The position numbers were made by a program, and so were the translations under genes. The notes below the pieces were generated by a model. That model was not told the origin of the DNA and did not search any database. It saw only the letters and a program-made list of their open reading frames with translations. Positions 1 to 5,585 of a stretch of 6,557 nt of DNA are shown here, in pieces (within the stretch, counting starts at the first letter, position 1; each line of letters begins with the position of its first letter). Location of the stretch: contig JAFRUW010000017.1 of assembly GCA_017438675.1 (NCBI GenBank), positions 1 to 6,557 of the forward strand. The letters are read 5' to 3'. This stretch comes from Oscillospiraceae bacterium (GTDB lineage: Bacteria; Bacillota; Clostridia; Oscillospirales; Oscillospiraceae).

Positions 1-201
1 AACGTTCAGTGCCAGGGCGCACCTGTAGATAAACGCGAAGTTCAGGTCGGAAGCGCCGGCCTCGCACTGCCTGTACTCCTCAACGGAAACGTCGGTCCTC
101 TCCGCCATTTCCTCGGGAGTAAAGCCCGCAATCTCTCTCAGCTCGCGGATACGCCCGGCCATCTCCTTGAGCTTATACTCCAATGCCATCGTATTTGCCA
201 T
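1..201 (-). CDS. XRE-family helix-turn-helix protein, N-terminal part (cut by window edge)
   Basis: Reading leftward from ATG at 201, 67 codons are open to the window edge, so only the N-terminus is visible. The start is preceded by an AAGGAG/GAAGG purine tract about 6-10 nt upstream; a second ATG at codon 5 is possible but less well placed. Residues ~17-67 form an XRE/HTH_3 domain (RIRELREIAGFTPEEMAER, then a recognition-helix region). They align without gaps to the HTH of the divergent fusion gene at 1044, with 29 of 51 residues identical by eye. The full gene is therefore probably a paralogue with the same XRE-cupin or XRE-cupin-acyl-CoA synthetase layout, but nothing beyond the HTH can be seen. 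Its transcript begins with its own T-box leader, so expression should depend on uncharged tRNA. It could also be a stand-alone XRE-cupin regulator. Confidence 0.85.
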   Translation of the reverse strand, partial: MANTMALEYKLKEMAGRIRELREIAGFTPEEMAERTDVSVEEYRQCEAGASDLNFAFIYRCALALNV

Positions 202-247
202 GATCGTCCTTCTCCTTTGTTATCGATTCCATATTTCCGTTATGCAT

Positions 248-280
248 ACGGCGTGCGCCGTAAATGGGGGCTAAATCCCC
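248..280 (-). other. Two small hairpins in the 5' UTR after the minus-strand T-box
   Basis: Positions 248-261 (ACGGCGTGCGCCGT) form a perfect 6-bp inverted repeat with a 2-nt centre. Positions 266-280 form a GGGG/CCCC hairpin around CTAAAT. Both lie between the T-box terminator (288-316) and the start codon at 201, so they would be in the read-through mRNA. Neither is followed by a U tract or sequesters the ribosome binding site. They may be simple 5' UTR structure; no function is assigned. Confidence 0.4.
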
Positions 281-287
281 AGAGCAC

Positions 288-316
288 AAAAAAACCGCCT
301 CAAAATATTGAGGCGG
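288..316 (-). terminator. Intrinsic terminator of the minus-strand T-box
   Basis: On the minus strand a 9-bp perfect stem (TTGAGGCGG complement at 316-308 against 303-295) closes a 4-nt loop (307-304) and is followed by seven U residues (294-288). It directly follows the T-box core and shares bases with the antiterminator, as in a standard T-box attenuator. Confidence 0.93.
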
Positions 317-543
317 GGATATCCGCGGTACCACTCAATTTGTGCATTACTGCACCACTCAGGCTCTGACAAGCCGTTCACCTTAACGCAGTTATACGGG
401 AGGCTCTACTTGCTGACGCTTTCTGCACTCCGGCTCGGGAGCGACAGGCACCTGAACTCATCCGCTGCCGGCTCGCACCAACCGCCGGTTCTCTGAAGCT
501 TTGAAGCTCTGACCCTCTCCGTCATAGCCTTTTATTCGATTAC
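288..543 (-). promoter_or_regulatory. T-box riboswitch (tRNA-sensing leader) of the minus-strand XRE gene
   Basis: Read on the minus strand, the leader contains a Stem I with the conserved apical GGTGCGAGCC region (about 474-483), a CGAGCC basal element near 432-437, and the T-box core AGTGGTACCGCGG at 335-323. An intrinsic terminator follows immediately. The T-box UGGU bulge pairs with an A73 tRNA discriminator. The antiterminator (TTGAG at 338-334 with CTCAA at 312-308) excludes the terminator. Stem I pairings I can draw: GGCT/AGCC at the base, GGAG (520-517)/CTCC (441-438), GGTCA (514-510)/TGCC (450-447), then a GAGC-type upper helix. The triplet at the usual distance (6 nt) before GAGC is GUC (445-443, Val); the triplet before it is CCU (448-446, Pro). 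Uncharged cognate tRNA should allow read-through into the gene starting at 201. T-box identity is firm; tRNA identity is not. Confidence 0.93.
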
Positions 544-549
544 CCGTAT

Positions 550-578
550 AACATAACATAAGTCTGTTGTTTTGTCAA
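550..578 (-). promoter_or_regulatory. Sigma-70/SigA-type promoter for the minus-strand T-box unit
   Basis: Minus strand: -35 TTGACA (578-573), 17-bp spacer, -10 TATGTT (555-550), with a TGT extended -10 just upstream. Transcription would start near 543, immediately before Stem I of the T-box. The spacing and the fit to the leader start make this a confident call. Confidence 0.8.
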
Positions 579-635
579 ATATCAAAATGCCCAAATTTGC
601 AAAAGCCCCTTTGTAAAAATATGTAAAAAATCCTG
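579..635. other. Spacer between the two divergent promoters, with overlapping palindromes
   Basis: This AT-rich stretch of 57 bp separates the two -35 boxes and has no coding capacity. It holds two overlapping 8-bp palindromes, CAAATTTG (592-599) and TTTGCAAA (596-603). A site here could be reached by a regulator acting on both promoters, such as the XRE domains encoded on either side. That is speculation; short AT palindromes also arise by chance. Confidence 0.3.
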
Positions 636-664
636 TTGACAAATCAATTGGATGGTGCTATTAT
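636..664 (+). promoter_or_regulatory. Strong SigA-type promoter for the T-box/fusion-synthetase unit
   Basis: -35 TTGACA (636-641), 17-bp spacer, -10 TATTAT (659-664), with an extended -10 TGC at 656-658. The start of transcription is expected near 671, just ahead of Stem I of the plus-strand T-box. This is close to the consensus, so regulation is likely to act mainly at the riboswitch. Confidence 0.87.
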
Positions 665-670
665 CAATCT

Positions 671-937
671 GCAATTCAAAATGCAAAATGCTGAGACGAA
701 GACGGTCCGGTGATCTGCATTTTCAGAGAGTCGGCGGCCGGTGCGAGCCGATAATGTGATCCCCCATATGACCCATCCCTTCCGAGCAGAAAGCCCGAAT
801 TCTTTATGATAGTAGGCGTTTTCCGTGATGCCGCGTTATTGGCAAAAGGCTTGATGGAGCCTGGAGTGGCGCTTTTTAAGGCGCAAATTGAGTGGTACCG
901 CGGATTATCCCGTCTCATGTTATGAGACGGGTTTTTT
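671..937 (+). promoter_or_regulatory. T-box riboswitch (tRNA-sensing leader) of the XRE-cupin-acyl-CoA synthetase gene
   Basis: Visible Stem I pairings from base to tip: TGCT 689-692/AGCA 785-788; a GA-rich kink-turn-like bulge; GAAG 698-701/CTTC 779-782; GGTC 704-707/GACC 770-773; GATC 712-715/GATC 758-761; GCATT 717-721/AATGT 753-757; TCGGC 731-735/GCCGA 747-751 around the conserved GGTGCGA. A GCGC/GCGC hairpin (869-884) precedes the T-box core AGTGGTACCGCGG (891-903). The UGGU bulge fits a tRNA with A73. The antiterminator (TGAG 889-892 with CTCA 914-917, CGG 901-903 with CCG 910-912) competes with the terminator. The triplet 6 nt before GAGC (784-787) is AUC at 775-777 (Ile), in a small internal loop; CCC at 772-774 (Pro) is the alternative. 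The role is to permit synthetase expression when the cognate tRNA is uncharged. Confidence 0.95.
909..937 (+). terminator. Intrinsic terminator of the plus-strand T-box
   Basis: A perfect 10-bp stem (CCCGTCTCAT 909-918 with ATGAGACGGG 922-931) closes a GTT loop and is followed by six T (932-937) and further T-rich sequence. Its 5' arm is the strand captured by the antiterminator. The start codon lies about 107 nt further on. Confidence 0.95.
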
Positions 938-1043
938 GTTTTTTCTTGGCCGCAACCCCCGATTTATGGCGCACGCCTTGCCGTATCACCCGACAGTCCG
1001 GTACATCTGCCAAAAACATTTTATATTATTTTTGGAGGAAAAT

Positions 1044-3308
1044 ATGAACATGCAGGCAAGCACAGTCCTGAACGAAGTCGTTGACAGGATCAAGGAACTC
1101 AGAGAGATTTCCGGTTACACCATCGAGGAGATGGCGGAAAAGACCGATCTCACCCCGGAGATGTACGAAATGTACGAGACCGGCGAGGCGGATCTTCCCT
1201 TTACTTTTATCCACAAGTGCGCGCTGACCTTCGGCGTCGGCATCACCGATATTATGGAGGGCGGCAGCGCCCGCCTGTCCCTGTACAACGTGACGAGAAA
1301 GGGCGCGGGCCAGGTCACCGCCCGCGAGGAAGGCATCGAGATCGTGGGTCTTGCCACACGCTTCAATCACAAGATTGCGGAGCCCTTCCATGTAAAATAC
1401 GAATACTCCCAGGATCAGCAGAACAAGCCCATTCACCTCACCACCCACAGCGGCCAGGAATTTGACCTGATCCTCAAGGGCAAGCTGAAGGTCCAGATCG
1501 GCGAGCATATCGAATACCTCTCCGAGGGCGACAGCATCTATTACGACAGCGGCACGCCTCACGGCATGATCGCCGTTGACGGCGAGGACTGTGAGTTTGT
1601 GGCGGTGGTTCTTCCCGGTGAGGAGACCGAAACGAGTCTCGTGGGCGAGACCATTGTCGGCGCGAGACAGACCGAGCCCCTTATCTACGAGAAGTTCATC
1701 ACCCCCGTGGAGGACGAGAACGGCGCTCTCAAGTACATCTACTTCAACAACGAGGAGCACTTCAACTTTGCCTACGACGTGGTTGACGTTCTGGGAACCG
1801 TAAAGCCCAACAAGCTGGCCATGCTCCACGTTGACAGAGACAAGAATGAGCGCCGCTTCACCTTCTCCGACATGAAGAAGATGTCCGGCAAGGCCGCGAA
1901 CTACTTCAAGTCCTTAGGCATAAAGAAGGGCGACAGGGTCATGCTGGTCTTAAGGCGCAACTACCAGTTCTGGATCTCCATGATCGCGCTCCATAAGATG
2001 GGCGCCATCGTGATCCCCGCTACGGATCAGCTCCTGCAGAAGGACTTCGTATACCGCTTCAACGCCGCCGGCATCTCCGCCGTCATCTGCACCGGTGACA
2101 GCAACACCTGGCAGGAGATCGACAAGTCCATGGCGGAATCCCCCACACTGAAGCTCCGCATCATGGCAAACGGCGTTCAGGACGGCTGGCACGACTTCGA
2201 CACCGAGTACGAGCTTTACAGCACCAACTTCCCCAGAACAGAGGATACACCCTCCGGCAGCGATCCCATGCTCATGCTCTTCACCTCCGGCACCTCCGGA
2301 TACCCCAAGATCGCGGCCCACACATACAAGTACCCTCTCGGTCACTTCATCACCGCCAAATACTGGCACTGTGTGGAGCCTGACGGCCTGCACTTCACCA
2401 TTTCCGATACAGGCTGGGGCAAGGCTCTCTGGGGCAAGCTTTACGGCCAGTGGCTCAACGAGGCGGCTGTCTTTACATACGACTTCAACCGCTTCAACGC
2501 TCACGACATCCTCCCCATGTTCGCAAAGTACAATATCACCACCTTCTGCGCGCCTCCCACAATGTACCGTATGCTCATAAAGGAGGACATCTCCAAGTAC
2601 GACCTCAGCTCCATCAAATACGCCAACACCGCCGGCGAGGCGCTGAATCCCGAGGTGTTCCATCAGTTCAAGAAGATCACCGGCCTCACGATTATGGAGG
2701 GCTTCGGCCAGACGGAAACCACCCTTACCATCGGCAATCTGGTGGGCATGAAGCCCAAGGTAGGCTCCATGGGCAAGCCCAGCCCCCAGTACGATGTTGA
2801 CATCGTCGATCCCGACGGCAACCCCGTGGGCATCGGTGAAGTGGGCGAGATCGTTATCCACACGGAAAACGGCGCACCCTGCGGTCTGTTCCTGGGCTAC
2901 TATCTCAACGAGGAAAACACCCGTGAGGTATGGCACGACGGTCTGTATCACACCGGCGACACCGCATGGCGGGATGAGGACGGTTACTTCTGGTATGTAG
3001 GCCGCGTTGACGACGTGATAAAGTCATCCGGCTACCGTATCGGGCCCTTCGAGATCGAAAGCGTCATCATGGAGCTGCCCTATGTCCTTGAGTGCGGCGT
3101 ATCTGCCGCTCCGGATGAAATAAGAGGTCAGGTGGTCAAGGCCAGCGTCGTCCTTGTAAAGGGTACCGAGGGCACCGAGGAGCTTAAGAAGGAGATCCAG
3201 AATTACGTGAAAAAGCGTACCGCTCCCTATAAGTATCCCCGCATCGTCGTATTCCGGGACGAGCTTCCCAAGACCATCAGCGGCAAGATCATAAGGAACA
3301 AGTTATAA
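1044..3308 (+). CDS. XRE-HTH / cupin / AMP-forming acyl-CoA synthetase fusion protein
   Basis: A cytoplasmic protein of 754 residues. The ATG at 1044 has GGAGG at 1034-1038; the open frame extends upstream to 888, but that part lies in the T-box and terminator. Domains in order: XRE helix-turn-helix (~12-70, EEMAEKTDLTPEMYEMYETG); cupin (~125-190, with HSGQE at 135-139 and GTPHG at 170-174 as likely metal or ligand residues); ANL-superfamily synthetase (~235-754). The enzyme part has every core motif: P-loop TSGTSGYPK (414-422), GFGQTETT (553-560), YHTGD (635-639), GRVDDVIKSSGYRIGP (653-668) and catalytic Lys748 in PKTISGK. It resembles the acetyl/medium-chain acyl-CoA synthetase group, so the expected reaction is carboxylate + ATP + CoA to acyl-CoA + AMP + PPi. 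The substrate cannot be read from the sequence; the downstream VOR-type genes suggest a branched or short acyl acid (inference). Fusion to a regulator-like XRE-cupin module is unusual: it may bind DNA, or may have become an internal sensory or assembly domain. Expression is controlled by the upstream T-box. Confidence 0.93.
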   Translation: MNMQASTVLNEVVDRIKELREISGYTIEEMAEKTDLTPEMYEMYETGEADLPFTFIHKCALTFGVGITDIMEGGSARLSLYNVTRKGAGQVTAREEGIEIVGLATRFNHKIAEPFHVKYEYSQDQQNKPIHLTTHSGQEFDLILKGKLKVQIGEHIEYLSEGDSIYYDSGTPHGMIAVDGEDCEFVAVVLPGEETETSLVGETIVGARQTEPLIYEKFITPVEDENGALKYIYFNNEEHFNFAYDVVDVLGTVKPNKLAMLHVDRDKNERRFTFSDMKKMSGKAANYFKSLGIKKGDRVMLVLRRNYQFWISMIALHKMGAIVIPATDQLLQKDFVYRFNAAGISAVICTGDSNTWQEIDKSMAESPTLKLRIMANGVQDGWHDFDTEYELYSTNFPRTEDTPSGSDPMLMLFTSGTSGYPKIAAHTYKYPLGHFITAKYWHCVEPDGLHFTISDTGWGKALWGKLYGQWLNEAAVFTYDFNRFNAHDILPMFAKYNITTFCAPPTMYRMLIKEDISKYDLSSIKYANTAGEALNPEVFHQFKKITGLTIMEGFGQTETTLTIGNLVGMKPKVGSMGKPSPQYDVDIVDPDGNPVGIGEVGEIVIHTENGAPCGLFLGYYLNEENTREVWHDGLYHTGDTAWRDEDGYFWYVGRVDDVIKSSGYRIGPFEIESVIMELPYVLECGVSAAPDEIRGQVVKASVVLVKGTEGTEELKKEIQNYVKKRTAPYKYPRIVVFRDELPKTISGKIIRNKL

Positions 3309-3319
3309 TAGTGAGATTA

Positions 3320-3343
3320 CAGGGGAGCGCCCGCGCTCCCCTG
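3320..3343 (+). terminator. GC-rich hairpin after the synthetase gene (possible weak terminator)
   Basis: A perfect 11-bp inverted repeat (CAGGGGAGCGC 3320-3330 with GCGCTCCCCTG 3333-3343) begins 11 bp after the stop codon. No U tract follows directly; the nearest T-rich run is at ~3366-3376. It may stop transcription partly, protect the mRNA 3' end, or permit read-through into the downstream cluster. Confidence 0.5.
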
Positions 3344-3431
3344 TGAATGATACCGAATCAGTAGGATTTTTATATTTTACATAAAACAAGACGACATATT
3401 CAGGCAAAAAATCATTATATTTACGCTTGTT

Positions 3432-3461
3432 TTGACTATTAAGTTGTTATATCATTATTAG
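3432..3461 (+). promoter_or_regulatory. Candidate promoter for the NTPase/oxidoreductase cluster
   Basis: In an AT-rich gap, TTGACT (3432-3437) is followed after 17-18 bp by TTATTA (3455-3460) or TATTAG (3456-3461). Transcription would begin near 3468, leaving a leader of about 30 nt before GTG at 3498. The -10 is imperfect, so this is a moderate call. No T-box or other riboswitch is visible in the 189-bp gap 3309-3497. Confidence 0.45.
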
Positions 3462-3497
3462 GATAAAGTCACTGTCCGATTTTATAAGGAGAATATC

Positions 3498-4217
3498 GTG
3501 TTCAGCAGGGAAAATCCATACTTTATGCATACAAATAAGCGGATATTGGTTGTCACCGGCCATTACGGCAGCGGCAAGACGGAGTTCTCCGTCAGCCTCG
3601 CCATGCTCCTCCGCAAGCTGGACATGACAGGCGGCAAGCGCCTTGCCGTCGTGGATCTGGACGTGGCGAATCCCTATTTCAGATCCCGTGAGCGGAAAGA
3701 GCTTCTCAGGCAGAACGGCATCGAGCTTATCGCCAGCTTCTACGACAGCGAGATAACGGCTGAGCTTCCCGCCATCTCTGCCGACGTGAGGAAGCCTATG
3801 GAGGACGAAAACTGCTTCGTCATAGTTGATGTTGGCGGCAATGACGCCGGCGCCAGGGTATTGGGCCAGTTCCGCAGATACTTTGAGGGGAATCACCTCT
3901 TCCTCACGGTGGTGAACGCCAACCGTCCCGAGACCAGGGACCTTGAAGGCGCGCTGTTCCATCTGGAATCCATAGAGGCGGAAACGGGGCTCAAGGTTGA
4001 CGGCATTGTGGACAACTGCCATCTTGTCATGGAGACCACTGCCGAGACGGTGAAGAAGGGCCGCAGGTTCTGCGAAAAGGTGTCGGAGGCCTCCGGCATC
4101 CCCATCTTCTGCGACTGCTATCCCGAGGCTCTTGTTAACAGGAGCGACCTCGAAGGCGTAAGCGATCATCTTATGCCTCTGGGTATGTACATGCGTGAAA
4201 GCTGGCTTGACAAATAA
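3498..4217 (+). CDS. MinD/ParA-like (SIMIBI-class) P-loop NTPase of unknown role
   Basis: 239 residues starting at GTG 3498, chosen because AAGGAG (3486-3491) lies 6 nt upstream; an ATG at 3525 (codon 10) has no comparable site. The Walker A motif is GHYGSGKTE (21-29). A conserved VVDLDVANPYFRSRE segment (51-65) and VIVDVGGNDAG (108-118, Walker B-like) fit a deviant P-loop ATPase of the CobQ/MinD/ParA type. There is no signal peptide or membrane segment, so it is probably cytosolic. It leads the oxidoreductase cluster, 64 bp before the ferredoxin gene. I do not recognise a characterised function. By position it could help mature or load the iron-sulphur oxidoreductase, as Mrp/Nbp35-type ATPases do for other Fe-S proteins, but it lacks an obvious CxxC pair and this is only a guess. 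Cysteines are scattered (106, 174, and 192, 204, 206 near the end). Confidence 0.85.
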   Translation: MFSRENPYFMHTNKRILVVTGHYGSGKTEFSVSLAMLLRKLDMTGGKRLAVVDLDVANPYFRSRERKELLRQNGIELIASFYDSEITAELPAISADVRKPMEDENCFVIVDVGGNDAGARVLGQFRRYFEGNHLFLTVVNANRPETRDLEGALFHLESIEAETGLKVDGIVDNCHLVMETTAETVKKGRRFCEKVSEASGIPIFCDCYPEALVNRSDLEGVSDHLMPLGMYMRESWLDK

Positions 4218-4281
4218 TCGGCAATCAGACCAGTCTTAAATATAAAAAGGTTGCCGCTCTGCGGCGAGAACGGAGGAAATA

Positions 4282-4509
4282 ATGGCAAAATTTCTTGTAA
4301 AGTTCAACGAGGACAAGTGCAAGGGCTGTGAGCTCTGCGCCACTTTCTGTCCCAAGCGTATCATTGCTATGAGCAAGACGGTAAACGCAAAGGGTTATTC
4401 CGTCGCGACCATGCAGGATCAGGAGAAATGCATCGGCTGTACAAACTGTGCCATTATGTGTCCTGACGGCGCTATCGAAGTATTCAAGATGGAAGAGGAG
4501 GACAAATAA
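4282..4509 (+). CDS. vorD: 2-oxoacid:ferredoxin oxidoreductase delta subunit (2x[4Fe-4S] ferredoxin)
   Basis: 75 residues from ATG 4282, with GGAGG at 4272-4276. Two classical [4Fe-4S] motifs are present: CKGCELCATFCP (C13, C16, C19, C23) and CIGCTNCAIMCP (C50, C53, C56, C60). It is the size of the ferredoxin-like delta subunit that passes electrons between the catalytic beta-subunit cluster and external ferredoxin. The stop overlaps the alpha-subunit ATG by one base (TAATG), with GAGGAGG (4495-4501) inside this gene serving as the next ribosome binding site, so the subunits are probably translationally coupled. The delta-alpha-beta-gamma gene order is also that of oorDABC 2-oxoglutarate oxidoreductases, so the symbol depends on the substrate assigned to the alpha subunit. 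A 5-bp hairpin (GCCGC/GCGGC, 4253-4265) lies just before its ribosome binding site. Confidence 0.92.
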   Translation: MAKFLVKFNEDKCKGCELCATFCPKRIIAMSKTVNAKGYSVATMQDQEKCIGCTNCAIMCPDGAIEVFKMEEEDK

Positions 4510-5585
4510 TGACTGAAAAGGTACTTATGAAAGGCAACGAAGCCTTTGCGGAGGCCGCGATCAGAGGCGGCAGCCGTTATTATTTCGGATATCCCATCAC
4601 TCCCCAGAGTGAGATCCCCGAATTCATGTCCAGAGAGCTGCCCAAGTGGGGCGGCGCCTTTGTCCAGGCGGAGAGCGAGCTTGCGGCTATCAACATGGCC
4701 TACGGCGCTGCAGCGTCCGGCGGCAACGTTTTCATCTCCTCCTCCTCTCCCGGCATCGCCCTTATGCAGGAGGGTCTCAGCTTCATGTGCTCCGCTCAGG
4801 TGCCCATCGTTATCCTGAACGTTTCCCGCTGCGGCCCCGGTGTCGGCGGAATCCAGCCCGGCCAGAGCGACTACAATCAGGTCACCCGCGGCGGCGGCAA
4901 CGGAGACTACCGGATCCCGGTATTTGCCCCCGACTGCATCCAGTCCGCCGTTGACCTCATCTACGAGGCCACCGACCTGTCCCAGAAGTACCGCAACCCC
5001 ATAATGATCCTTGCCGACGGCATGATGGGTCAGATGATGGAGCCGGTCCTTCTCCCCGAGCCCAAGTACGTTCCCACCCTTGAGGAACTGCCCAAGGCCC
5101 GCCCCTGGGCCGTCACCGGCACCAAAAAGGGTTACCGCAACGTCATCAATTCCCTGTACCTGAAGCCCGAACAGCTTGAGGTCAGCGTTGAGAACATCTA
5201 CGAGAAGTACAGAGAAGCCGAAAAAGAGCTTGTGAAGTACGAAACCAGCGGTCTTGAGGACGCTGAGGTCGTATTCGTGGCCTTCGGCACCGTGGCGAGA
5301 ATCACCCGCGAGGCAATTGAGATCCTTGCTGCCAAGGGCGTAAAGGCCGGTCTTATCCGTCCCATCAGCCTGTGGCCCTTCCCCGCCGAGGCATTCGATC
5401 ATTTAAGCCCCAAGACAAAGGTGGTCATCTCCACAGAGCTCAGCATGGGCCAGATGATCGATGACGTTGAACGCAGCGTCAGCGGCAGATGCCCCGTAAG
5501 GCTTATTCACCGTGTCGGCGGTATCGTTCCTACCTCCCTTGAGGTGGTTGATCATGCTATGAAGATATTGGGGGAATATAAATAA
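4509..5585 (+). CDS. vorB: 2-oxoacid:ferredoxin oxidoreductase alpha subunit, VorB type (2-oxoisovalerate-like)
   Basis: 358 residues. Residues ~8-230 form the pyrimidine-binding domain I, with YPITPQSEI (28-36; the Thr of YPITP contacts the substrate carboxylate in this family) and QAESELAAINMAYGA (53-67). Residues ~255-350 form the transketolase C-terminal-like domain II. The segment around 106-136 (SRCGPGVGGIQPGQ, then DYNQVTRGGGNGDYR) is typical, from memory, of VorB proteins annotated as 3-methyl-2-oxobutanoate dehydrogenase subunits rather than of KorA. With beta, gamma and delta it would interconvert a 2-oxoacid plus CoA with acyl-CoA, CO2 and reduced ferredoxin, in the cytosol. Branched-chain 2-oxoacids are the likeliest substrates, but 2-oxoglutarate or aryl substrates cannot be ruled out from sequence. 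It overlaps its neighbours by one base on each side. Confidence 0.93.
   Translation: MTEKVLMKGNEAFAEAAIRGGSRYYFGYPITPQSEIPEFMSRELPKWGGAFVQAESELAAINMAYGAAASGGNVFISSSSPGIALMQEGLSFMCSAQVPIVILNVSRCGPGVGGIQPGQSDYNQVTRGGGNGDYRIPVFAPDCIQSAVDLIYEATDLSQKYRNPIMILADGMMGQMMEPVLLPEPKYVPTLEELPKARPWAVTGTKKGYRNVINSLYLKPEQLEVSVENIYEKYREAEKELVKYETSGLEDAEVVFVAFGTVARITREAIEILAAKGVKAGLIRPISLWPFPAEAFDHLSPKTKVVISTELSMGQMIDDVERSVSGRCPVRLIHRVGGIVPTSLEVVDHAMKILGEYK

Noticed and set aside
308..496. Open frame of 62 codons on the plus strand antisense to the minus-strand T-box
   Set aside because: It is the complement of the riboswitch. Its N-terminus resembles the frame antisense to the other T-box only because the conserved T-box core is shared. 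It has no ribosome binding site.
443..774. Specifier readings shifted by other offsets, such as UGC (Cys) and GAC (Asp)
   Set aside because: The T-box UGGU bulge needs a tRNA with A73. From established knowledge, bacterial tRNA-Asp has G73 and tRNA-Cys usually U73, and these triplets do not fit the spacing to GAGC.
676..918. Open frame of 80 codons on the minus strand antisense to the plus-strand T-box
   Set aside because: It lies wholly within the leader RNA, and its similar N-terminus comes from the shared T-box core. It is not a protein family.
888..1043. In-frame upstream extension of the fusion gene
   Set aside because: It would start inside the T-box core and translate through the terminator. 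The ATG at 1044 has a strong GGAGG at the right distance and gives a sensible XRE N-terminus.
1950..2951. Long antisense open frame (333 codons), and similar ones at 1026-1829, 4419-5402 and 5552-6412
   Set aside because: They oppose strongly supported genes with full family motifs. Such frames arise from the GC-rich codon pattern and show no recognisable domain.
3525..4217. Alternative ATG start for the P-loop NTPase
   Set aside because: The GTG at 3498 has AAGGAG 6 nt upstream, whereas the ATG at 3525 has no purine-rich site at a suitable distance.
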